Source: an uncultured Planctomycetaceae bacterium (GTDB taxonomy: Bacteria > Planctomycetota > Planctomycetia > Pirellulales > UBA1268). Taken from it: a DNA stretch of 7,269 nucleotides. The notes beneath the pieces are model-generated. The model was not told where the DNA came from, did not search any database, and saw only the letters and a list, made by a program, of their open reading frames with translations. Positions 1 to 6,303 of this stretch are shown here, piece by piece (position 1 is the first letter of the stretch; the number at the start of each line of letters is the position of its first letter). Position numbers and translations under genes: made by a program. The DNA lies in the NCBI GenBank assembly GCA_903958265.1, contig CAJBSQ010000076.1:1-7269 (forward strand). Direction: 5' to 3'.

Positions 1-114
1 AGGCGAAGGGGGTCGGCGAACGCTCGCGGAGCCTTGGGCGTATCCTCGCCTGGCGACGCGACTTTTGCCGCCCCCGAGCCGGCGAACCACGGAAGTCGAA
101 TGCGCTCTACCGTG
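1..114. other. No supported gene; 3' flank of the secreted-protein gene
   Basis: This stretch lies downstream of the stop codon of the minus-strand gene that ends at 115. One forward frame is open through it, but that frame simply continues antisense through the neighbouring gene and has no ribosome binding site or recognisable product. The region contains a short odd palindrome (TCGCC-T-GGCGA, 46-56), which has no room for a loop and is not followed by a T-run. I see no convincing intrinsic terminator. It could be the edge of a longer intergenic region. Confidence 0.4.
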
Positions 115-2451
115 TCACTTGGCCGGCATGTCGCGAATGACGTTCCGCCAGTGCGTCACCAGGGCGTCGCCACGGAACGACGTCTCTGCCACGGCCACGC
201 GGAGCGACTTCATCGCCTCGAGCACCACCTTCACGTGGGCGAGCACCTCCTTGGCCTGCTCGTTCTCGTCGGCAGCGGTGAGTTCGGTCTCGGGATCGAC
301 CGATCCATCCCGCTCCTGCACGCAGCCGTAGCGGGTCAGGTAGACGACCCAGGGCTCCACGGCATCGATCAGGCCGGCCACGTCGAGCGCCATGGCACCG
401 GCGAGCGGTTCGTTGAACGTCGCCAGTTGCGAACCGGTTTCAAGCCGGCTCTCCGCCAGCATGCGACCGGCCTGCTTCGGCACCAGCGACAGCACCGCGA
501 CCTGCCCGCCGACACCGATCGCCGGGCGAATCTGCTCGTCAGTCCCGCTGCGGTCGAGCTTCCATGACCAGACCGACCCATCGTCGAGCTTGAACTTCTC
601 GGGTTCGGGAATCCGGTAGCCGGCCGGCATGGCGTCGGGGTTCATCTCGTGGACCGCATCCGTCAGCTCATCGGCGAGCGCGAATAGGTCGTTGAGACCC
701 TCGCGAAAAAGTTTAGGGTCATCGATCGGCAGCGTGATTGCCGGCTCGAAAAGCGGTAGCGGCTCGGCCGAGGCGGGCAGTGCCTCCTGCAGTCGCTTGG
801 TCCGCCCCTTGGCGTCGAGCACCAGCCCGACCTGGCCGTCGGCGAGCGACTTCGCGATCTTGTCTCGGAGGATGGAGGCCAGCCGACCACCGAGCGGGGC
901 GATGTGCTCGGCAAAGGCATCCAACTTCTCCTCTTCCTGATCGCTCAGTTCGCCGCGACCATACTTCTGTGCGAGGGTCCAGGCCCCGTTGACGAGGTCG
1001 ACCGCCACGTCGAAGCCGGCCGGGTCGCTCTTGAACCGGGTCACCAGCACGCCCAGGGGAGCGCCGCCAGCGTGCTCGAGGAGATCGAGCCGCTTCGCAC
1101 CGTCGAAGGGCTGATTCCGGGCCCAGTTCCAGAAGTAGCCCTCGTAGCCACGGTCGCCCAGGAACGAGAAGCCCATCCAGGGCCCGGGCTCCGGCAGCCG
1201 CTTGCTCCATTCATCGATGCCCCGCTCCGCCAGACCGCGGATGTCATCTTTTGCCCCGGCGGGAAGGCCGTCCGATTCGTCGAGCTGGTCAACGACGGCC
1301 AGCAACGACTCCATGTCGGACCGCGACGAGCTCACCGCCTCGCAGAGCGACTCGCTCATGTAGGCGATGCCCGTGAGCCGCTCATCGGCGTGGTCGATCA
1401 GCGGCTCGAGGGCCGGCAGCGTGAGCAGTCCCTTTCGCTGGCCCCCCGGCACGGCAAGCTTCTCGAGGTGGTCGATCGAGTCGCCGATCGAAACCAGCAC
1501 CCAGTCACCCACCAGCCCGATACCGAGCACGAGGTCGAGTTCCTCCAGGCGACCGAATACCTTCGCCACTCGGTTGGCGTCACCGGTCATCTCGACCGCA
1601 GTCTCCTTGAGGTCGCCCCAGGGCACCTGCTTGCCATCGAGCGTGAACGTGAGCATCTCACCGCCGGCGACCCTCCGCCGCTCCATGGAGCGGGCCAGAT
1701 CCGGATCGCCCTGGAGCATCAGGGTGGTGAGCACCTCGATCCGCTTGAGCTGGTCGACAGCCACTTCTCCCTTGGTGGTCCTGAAGCCCCAGACGACGTC
1801 CGGCACCACGAGGAGATCCAGGTTGTCGGCCAGCGCCTCGAGCACCAGTCGGGCCTGCCGGCCTTCGATGCCTGTTGCCTCCGCGGCCAGCCGTGGGCCG
1901 TCCCCGTCTTCCTCCTCAATCTCCTCGACGATGATGTCCCGGTCGGCCACCTCATCAGCGTCGGGAAGTCCGATCCGCTGCTGGGCCGCCGCGAGTTTGC
2001 GGACCAAGAGCCAGAACGATACGCACGACGGTTCGCCGTAGACGAACGTGTCGGTCGACACCATGTCGGAGAGCAGTTCGACCGCGTCCTCGTTTTCCGG
2101 CAGCTGCATGAACGTGTCGAAGGTGGAGAACGGGCTGCCCGGCGTCGTCCGCTGTTCCTCGAGGGAGTCGATGGCCCGCTTCACAGCCGGCAGCGCCGTG
2201 ATCGCCTTGAAGGCGTTGCTGTTCACGAGTGCGTCGTACTGCTCGCGGAGTCGCAGCGACGACGACACAAACGCGGCATCGTGCGGCACCAGCGCCACGC
2301 CGAGATCGGCACGTTTCAGCGGACCGGCCGCCTGCTCGTCGGCAGCGGCCATCGCCGCCACCACGACCATGAGGCCAGCGAGCATCGTGTGGCGTCCAGC
2401 CGGCAGGCACGAGGGACGGCGGGGCATCAGCCAGAGAAACAGTGCGAGCAT
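115..2451 (-). CDS. Large exported protein of unknown function (778 aa)
   Basis: I do not recognise the family. The chosen ATG (complement of 2449-2451) lies 9 nt after a GGAAGG Shine-Dalgarno. Other in-frame starts are 2460 (Shine-Dalgarno too close), 2427 and 2385. The N-terminus looks like a Sec signal peptide: Arg residues at 11, 12 and 20, a hydrophobic run at about 23-36, and an Ala-Ala-Ala signal-peptidase-I-type site at 35-37 before Asp-Glu-Gln. The mature part is soluble-looking, acidic, and has no further clear membrane segment. It carries a strongly acidic patch near residues 170-185 (VEEIEEEDGDG). Two stretches share a loose pattern: DGKQVPW near 271 followed by GDWVLVSIGDS near 314, and DGSVWSW near 622 followed by GGQVAVLSL near 647. 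This hints at an internal duplication, faintly like DUF3352-type periplasmic proteins, but that is a guess. I see no catalytic motif. It is divergent from ftr and shares a 153-bp control region with it. The real reading frame is favoured over antisense frames by its normal protein composition, the signal peptide and the ribosome binding site. Existence as a gene is likely; function is unknown. Confidence 0.85.
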   Translation of the reverse strand: MLALFLWLMPRRPSCLPAGRHTMLAGLMVVVAAMAAADEQAAGPLKRADLGVALVPHDAAFVSSSLRLREQYDALVNSNAFKAITALPAVKRAIDSLEEQRTTPGSPFSTFDTFMQLPENEDAVELLSDMVSTDTFVYGEPSCVSFWLLVRKLAAAQQRIGLPDADEVADRDIIVEEIEEEDGDGPRLAAEATGIEGRQARLVLEALADNLDLLVVPDVVWGFRTTKGEVAVDQLKRIEVLTTLMLQGDPDLARSMERRRVAGGEMLTFTLDGKQVPWGDLKETAVEMTGDANRVAKVFGRLEELDLVLGIGLVGDWVLVSIGDSIDHLEKLAVPGGQRKGLLTLPALEPLIDHADERLTGIAYMSESLCEAVSSSRSDMESLLAVVDQLDESDGLPAGAKDDIRGLAERGIDEWSKRLPEPGPWMGFSFLGDRGYEGYFWNWARNQPFDGAKRLDLLEHAGGAPLGVLVTRFKSDPAGFDVAVDLVNGAWTLAQKYGRGELSDQEEEKLDAFAEHIAPLGGRLASILRDKIAKSLADGQVGLVLDAKGRTKRLQEALPASAEPLPLFEPAITLPIDDPKLFREGLNDLFALADELTDAVHEMNPDAMPAGYRIPEPEKFKLDDGSVWSWKLDRSGTDEQIRPAIGVGGQVAVLSLVPKQAGRMLAESRLETGSQLATFNEPLAGAMALDVAGLIDAVEPWVVYLTRYGCVQERDGSVDPETELTAADENEQAKEVLAHVKVVLEAMKSLRVAVAETSFRGDALVTHWRNVIRDMPAK

Positions 2452-2460
2452 CGGCGGCAT

Positions 2461-2466
2461 CCTTCC
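2461..2466 (-). promoter_or_regulatory. Shine-Dalgarno for the exported protein
   Basis: On the minus strand this reads GGAAGG. It ends 9 nt before the ATG at 2451 and abuts the alternative ATG at 2460, so it favours 2451 as the true start. Confidence 0.55.
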
Positions 2467-2524
2467 GGGCGTGACATGCTGCTCGCCGCGATCCGGACCG
2501 CGGCGGTGAACTGTAAAGATACGC

Positions 2525-2560
2525 GATCCCCCACCGGTGGGAACACCGGTTTCGGGAATC
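2525..2560 (+). promoter_or_regulatory. Hairpin with GNRA-type tetraloop in the divergent intergenic region
   Basis: Seen directly: ACCGGTG (2533-2539), GGAA (2540-2543), CACCGGT (2544-2550) form a perfect 7-bp stem closed by a GGAA tetraloop. Outside it, after a small internal loop, GATCCC (2525-2530) pairs with GGG-A-ATC (2554-2560) with one bulged A. The same DNA also contains the perfect 12-bp palindrome CCCACCGGTGGG (2530-2541) and two copies of ACCGGT spaced 12 bp centre to centre. It sits about 30 nt before the ftr Shine-Dalgarno. It could be an RNA structure in the ftr leader or a protein-binding operator serving both divergent genes. It has no T-run, so a simple intrinsic terminator is unlikely. 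The role is inferred from position only. Confidence 0.4.
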
Positions 2561-2589
2561 ATGTCCGCGGCGTACGCTTTCCTGATTGC

Positions 2590-2595
2590 AAGGAG
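2590..2595 (+). promoter_or_regulatory. Shine-Dalgarno for ftr, fixing a GTG start
   Basis: AAGGAG lies 9 nt before the GTG at 2605. The open frame runs far upstream of this point, so this site together with homology decides the start: family members begin only a few residues before the conserved DTFAEAF segment. Confidence 0.8.
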
Positions 2596-2604
2596 CTCTC
2601 CCGC

Positions 2605-3498
2605 GTGTTCATCAACACCACGCTCATCGTCGACACCTTCGCGGAGGCCTTCCGGCTGCGGTTTGCCCGCCTGCTCGTGACGGCCCACGACGCCCACTGG
2701 CTCGATGCCGCCCTCCGGGCGGTGACCGGCTACGGCACCAGCGTGATCGGCTGTGATGCCGAAGTCGGAACCGAGCGGCTGCTCGACGCGGGCGACACCC
2801 CCGACGGCCGGCCCGGCGGGATCGTCAGCCTGTTTGCCTTCTCGACTGAAGCGGTGGGCAAAGCGGTGGCAAACCGCGTCGCCCAGTGCCTGCTGACCTG
2901 CCCGACGACGGCGGTGTTCGACGCCATGCCGGCCGAGCAGGAGCGGATCGCCGTCGGCGGCCACGTGCGGTTCTTCGGCGACGGGCACGAGAAGACGAAG
3001 GTGATTTTCGGCCGCCGCTTCTGGCGGGTGCCGGTGATGGACGGGGAGTTTCTGGTCGAGGAGACCGCGGGCGTCGCCAAAGGCATTGGCGGCGGCAATT
3101 TCATCGTGCAGGGGAGGTCGCTGGATGCCGCCCTCGACGCGGCCCGGCGGGCGGTCGAGGCGGTGGCGGCCGTGCCGGGCACGATCACGCCGTTCCCCGG
3201 GGGCGTCGTCCGCTCCGGCAGCAAGGTGGGCTCCCGCTGCGAAGCGCTGCGGGCATCGACCAACGAGGCCTTCTGCCCTGGATTGATGGGCCGCGAACCC
3301 ACAAGCCTCCACCCCGATGCGGCCTGCTGCCTGGAAATCGTCATCGACGGCGTGGACGAACAGGCTGTGGCGGCGGCCATGGCCGCGGGCATCCGGGCCG
3401 CCGTGGGGCCAGACGTGCCGGCGATCTCGGCGGGCAACTACGGCGGCAAGCTGGGCAGGTTTCACTTCCACCTTCACCAGGTGATGAAGCCCGCCTGA
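2605..3498 (+). CDS. fhcD: Formylmethanofuran:tetrahydromethanopterin formyltransferase (Ftr/FhcD)
   Basis: It catalyses transfer of the formyl group between N5-formyl-tetrahydromethanopterin and (formyl)methanofuran in the cytoplasm. In bacteria it acts as the D subunit of the formyltransferase/hydrolase complex, in the direction of formaldehyde oxidation to formate. The 297 residues match the usual length (about 296-300). Conserved family segments in order: DTFAEAF (10-16), TGYGTSVIGCDAE (41-53), DTPDGRPGG (64-72), CPTTAVFDAMP (99-109), FFGDG (123-127), VPVMDGEFLVEE (142-153), GGGNF (162-166), PFPGGVV (196-202), SKVGS (206-210), ASTNEAFCP (217-225), LEIVIDG (243-249) and ISAGNYGGKLG (274-284). 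Glu244 in the LEIVIDG segment is kept; I recall the equivalent Glu as functionally important in the Methanopyrus enzyme, but this needs an alignment. The start is the GTG at 2605, preceded by AAGGAG. The gene is alone: no fhcA/B/C, mch, mtd or fae lies within the window, and the flanking genes are unrelated. A hairpin in the leader may regulate it. The annotation is firm; the direction of flux and complex membership are inferred from bacterial relatives. Confidence 0.96.
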   Translation: MFINTTLIVDTFAEAFRLRFARLLVTAHDAHWLDAALRAVTGYGTSVIGCDAEVGTERLLDAGDTPDGRPGGIVSLFAFSTEAVGKAVANRVAQCLLTCPTTAVFDAMPAEQERIAVGGHVRFFGDGHEKTKVIFGRRFWRVPVMDGEFLVEETAGVAKGIGGGNFIVQGRSLDAALDAARRAVEAVAAVPGTITPFPGGVVRSGSKVGSRCEALRASTNEAFCPGLMGREPTSLHPDAACCLEIVIDGVDEQAVAAAMAAGIRAAVGPDVPAISAGNYGGKLGRFHFHLHQVMKPA

Positions 3499-3619
3499 AC
3501 CTCGCAGCCCTCGCCGCCTCGCGCGACCACCGACTGCCCTTCTCCGAGGCTCCGCGCTCTGCTACTCCCCCACATGGCGCCGGGGCTCCGTCCCGCCCAT
3601 GGTGTGTCGCGAGATCAAC

Positions 3620-3624
3620 GAGGG
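3620..3624 (+). promoter_or_regulatory. Shine-Dalgarno for the DUF11 protein
   Basis: GAGGG lies 7 nt before the ATG at 3632. It supports that start over the in-frame ATG at 3599, which has no comparable site. The 133-bp gap after ftr (3499-3631) shows no clear terminator or promoter. Confidence 0.55.
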
Positions 3625-3631
3625 TCGTCGC

Positions 3632-6283
3632 ATGTCCGAGTCCACAGCAGAGCCCCGCCCTCCCCGGGTCGAGGTGTCGTCACGGCCAGACGCTTCGTCA
3701 CGCCCGGCCACGCCATCCCGCCAGGAGCTGGTGGTGCCTCCGCGGCAGTCGAGTCTCCCGGCGGTGATCGGGGCCTGCGTCTGCGCGGCAGTGGGCTTTG
3801 GCCTCGTGTGGGCCCTCGGCATCGGCCGGGCTCAGCGACCTCATGACGACCTCGGTGAGGCGACGGTGGCCAGTGCCGTCGACAACGGTGCGAGTCGCCC
3901 GAGACCCGATGCACGCAGCTCGAATCCGCTCGGCGAGCCCGGTATGCTGCCGCCGACCGACGACGCCCTGCCCGCACAGGAAACCTCGCCGGCAGATCGC
4001 TGGCGGGCGCGGCCGGTGGGACATGAGCCGGATCCGCGAGACGGCCCGGCAGGGGACCAGTATCCCGAGCGTCCGGCGTCGTTGGAGCTGCCGGATACCG
4101 TGATCCCCGTGTCGGCTGAATCACTCCCTGAGCCGCAGCGGGTGTCGCGATTCTCCTCCCCCGACCTCCCGCCGGCCGACGAGGCCGCAGCGACTGCCGA
4201 CGCAGCCCCACCGCCCGATCCGGCGATCGACATGCCCACCACCGTGGCACCGGTCGATGCCGGGGGCAGCCCGCGCGAGTCGCTCGCAGCAGCGGAGCGG
4301 GCCGCTGGGTCGCCGGGTACCGTGCCCGCGGCCGACATACCCTCAGACTCTCCGTCGTTGGACCTACCGCCAGGTGCAGCGCCGCGGACGCTCGCCCCAC
4401 CGTCGGCGGCCTCAGAACGCGCTCTCCCTGAGGATCCGGGTGACTTCGCGGCGGCTCCGGAGCCTCCACTGCCACCCGCCACGCTGCCAGCGGCGTCAGC
4501 CGCTCCACGGTCAGCCCCGGCTGCGTTCCCTCCGCTGCCGCCGGCTCCGGCTCCCCAGTCGGCGGCTCCGGCTCATCCGGACGTTCCGGGAGCCGCAGCC
4601 TTCGGCGCCGCCCCGCCCGCTTTCGTCCCGCCGTCAGGGCCGCCGGCTCCCTTTCCACCGCCGTTGCCGCCGGCCGGTGCCCTGCCGCCAGCCGTCATCT
4701 CCGCCACGGCGGCCGCCATGCCGTCCGATGCCGACTTTTCGCAAACACAGCCCCTGCCTCCCTTCGCATCGGCACCGCCGGTGATGGCCGACGGCATCGG
4801 CGATGCCGATCCGGAGCACGTGCCATCGGCCTCGCCACCCCCCGCACGGCCGCAGCTGGTGGCAGGTCAGGGACGACCCGGCCCGCTGCAGCTCGAGGGC
4901 ATCCAGACGCCGCAGGTCTCGGTCGAAAAACGTGGTCCCCGGGAGATCTCCGTCGGCAAGCCGGTCCGCTACGAGATCATCGTCCGCAACATCGGCAGCG
5001 CCACGGCGCACGACGTCGTGCTCCGCGACGCCATACCCCAGGGCACGGCGCTGGTCACCACCACGCCTCCCGCGAGCCCCCTCAGCCAGGCGTCGGGCGA
5101 CGATGAAGCGGCCCTCGTCTGGTCGCTGGGCACGCTTCCCCCTGGGGGACAGGCCACGGTCACGATGGAAGTCATGCCTCAGGTCGAAGGAGAGATCGGC
5201 AGCGTCGCCAGCGTCAGCTTTCGCGCCGACGCCTCCGTTCGCTCCCGCGCGACGAAGCCCGACCTGCGGATCGAATGCGCGCCGCCGGCACCGGTGCTCA
5301 TCGGCCGAGACGTGCAGGTCACGCTCACGATCACCAACCCGGGCACGGGTGTCGCCACCGGCGTGGTGCTCGAGGGCTTCCTGCCCGAGAATGTCTCCCA
5401 CCGGTCCGGCCGCGAACTGGAGTTTGACGTTGGCCAGCTCAGGCCCGGCGAATCCCGCACCATCGATCTCGTGCTCGGCACCCGCGGGCCGGGCGTGCAT
5501 GCGGCCCGACTGGCGGCCCGCGCCGACGGCGGCGTGGAGGTGACGCAGCAGCTGCCGATCGAGGTCACCGCGCCCACCCTGGAACTCGCGGTCGACATGC
5601 CGCTGCGGCGATTTCTTCAGCGGCCCGCGACCTGCACGATCTCGATGGTCAATGCCGGCACGGCCCCTGCACGGTCCGTCGAGCTGGCCGCTCAACTGCC
5701 CCCCGGCATGAAGTTCGTGAAGGCCAACAACGCCGGCTGGCACGACGACCGCACCCACCGCGTGCTCTGGAACCTGGAGGAGCTGCCCCCGGGAGAGACC
5801 GGAGCGGTGGAGGTGGTGGTGATGCCGGTCGAACTCGGCCCGCAGAAGATCGTGCTGGCCGCTCGCAGCGCCGACGGCCTCGCCGATCAGGTCTCCCACA
5901 CCTGCGATGTCGAAGGCCTGGCCGCCCTCTCCTTCGAGGTGGTCGACAGCGAGGATCCGATCGAGGTCGACGGCGTCACGGAATACGTGGTCCGTGTCGG
6001 CAATCAGGGAACAAAGCCGGCCACGGGCGTGCGGCTGGTGGCAACGCTGCTCGGCGACCTGGAGCCCGTCGAGGCGCAGGGCCCCGGGGGCCATCGGTTC
6101 GAGAACCTGACCGTAGCCTTCGAGCCGCTCGCGAAGCTCGCGCCGGCAGAGGAAGCGGTGTTTCGGGTGCGGGCCAGAGGACGTCGCGCCGGTGACCAGC
6201 GGATCCAGGTGCAGCTCACGAGTGCCGACAACGCCGCACCGATCACGAAGGAAGAGGTCACGCGGGTATACGATGACCGCTGA
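3632..6283 (+). CDS. Membrane-anchored Pro/Ala-rich protein with four DUF11/CARDB-like domains (883 aa)
   Basis: This is probably an envelope protein anchored in the inner membrane with a long periplasmic arm. Residues 1-42 are polar and Arg-containing. Residues about 43-65 form one hydrophobic segment (LPAVIGACVCAAVGFGLVW...) without an obvious cleavage site, so it is read as a signal anchor. Residues about 66-415 are low-complexity, first acidic and Pro-rich, then (about 240-410) dense in Pro and Ala with runs such as FPPLPPAPAP; this looks like a disordered stalk. Four beta-sandwich-type repeats follow at about 424-543, 544-648, 649-762 and 763-883. Each has the DUF11/CARDB signature of a hydrophobic strand, N-x-G, then A-x-x-V and often a Leu-Pro turn: VRNIGSATAHDVVLRDAIPQG, LTITNPGTGVATGVVLEGFLP, ISMVNAGTAPARSVELAAQLP, VRVGNQGTKPATGVRLVATL. 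Such domains are common in large surface and envelope proteins, including those of planctomycetes, and generally serve as structural or adhesive modules; no enzymatic motif is seen. It follows ftr on the same strand after 133 bp, so co-transcription is possible but not shown. It ends 20 bp from the convergent transporter gene. The exact function is unknown. Confidence 0.9.
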   Translation: MSESTAEPRPPRVEVSSRPDASSRPATPSRQELVVPPRQSSLPAVIGACVCAAVGFGLVWALGIGRAQRPHDDLGEATVASAVDNGASRPRPDARSSNPLGEPGMLPPTDDALPAQETSPADRWRARPVGHEPDPRDGPAGDQYPERPASLELPDTVIPVSAESLPEPQRVSRFSSPDLPPADEAAATADAAPPPDPAIDMPTTVAPVDAGGSPRESLAAAERAAGSPGTVPAADIPSDSPSLDLPPGAAPRTLAPPSAASERALPEDPGDFAAAPEPPLPPATLPAASAAPRSAPAAFPPLPPAPAPQSAAPAHPDVPGAAAFGAAPPAFVPPSGPPAPFPPPLPPAGALPPAVISATAAAMPSDADFSQTQPLPPFASAPPVMADGIGDADPEHVPSASPPPARPQLVAGQGRPGPLQLEGIQTPQVSVEKRGPREISVGKPVRYEIIVRNIGSATAHDVVLRDAIPQGTALVTTTPPASPLSQASGDDEAALVWSLGTLPPGGQATVTMEVMPQVEGEIGSVASVSFRADASVRSRATKPDLRIECAPPAPVLIGRDVQVTLTITNPGTGVATGVVLEGFLPENVSHRSGRELEFDVGQLRPGESRTIDLVLGTRGPGVHAARLAARADGGVEVTQQLPIEVTAPTLELAVDMPLRRFLQRPATCTISMVNAGTAPARSVELAAQLPPGMKFVKANNAGWHDDRTHRVLWNLEELPPGETGAVEVVVMPVELGPQKIVLAARSADGLADQVSHTCDVEGLAALSFEVVDSEDPIEVDGVTEYVVRVGNQGTKPATGVRLVATLLGDLEPVEAQGPGGHRFENLTVAFEPLAKLAPAEEAVFRVRARGRRAGDQRIQVQLTSADNAAPITKEEVTRVYDDR

Positions 6284-6303
6284 CGAGCCATGCACCGCGT
6301 CGG

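Noticed and set aside
25..34. CGCGGAGCCT near the left edge, recurring inverted in the gap after ftr (around 3550)
   Set aside because: A 10-base match of GC-rich sequence is expected by chance many times within 7 kb. The flanks do not match, so it is not evidence for a repeat family.
2516..2521. TATCTT on the minus strand as a -10 box for the secreted-protein gene
   Set aside because: It matches the sigma-70 consensus at 4 of 6 positions and lies in the most AT-rich part of the intergenic region, but the expected -35 position (about 2539-2544, GTTCCC) is poor. It is too weak to annotate.
904..2604. Plus-strand open frame upstream of and in frame with ftr (would give an 864-residue protein)
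   Set aside because: Homology to Ftr begins at the GTG at 2605 with a good Shine-Dalgarno. The upstream part is antisense to the secreted-protein gene and has the composition of a high-GC antisense frame.
2452..3477. Minus-strand open frame extending the secreted protein by about 340 residues antisense to ftr
   Set aside because: The extension is His/Arg/Gly-rich with no protein-like hydrophobic pattern, lies opposite a clearly conserved enzyme, and precedes the signal peptide and ribosome binding site of the real start.
3615..4658. Long minus-strand frames opposite the Pro/Ala-rich stalk
   Set aside because: Low-complexity GC-rich codons for Pro and Ala read as Gly, Arg and Ala on the other strand, so open frames are expected. 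No ribosome binding site or domain supports a gene.
6284..6303. Shared terminator between the convergent DUF11 and transporter genes
   Set aside because: The 20-bp gap has no inverted repeat or T-run.
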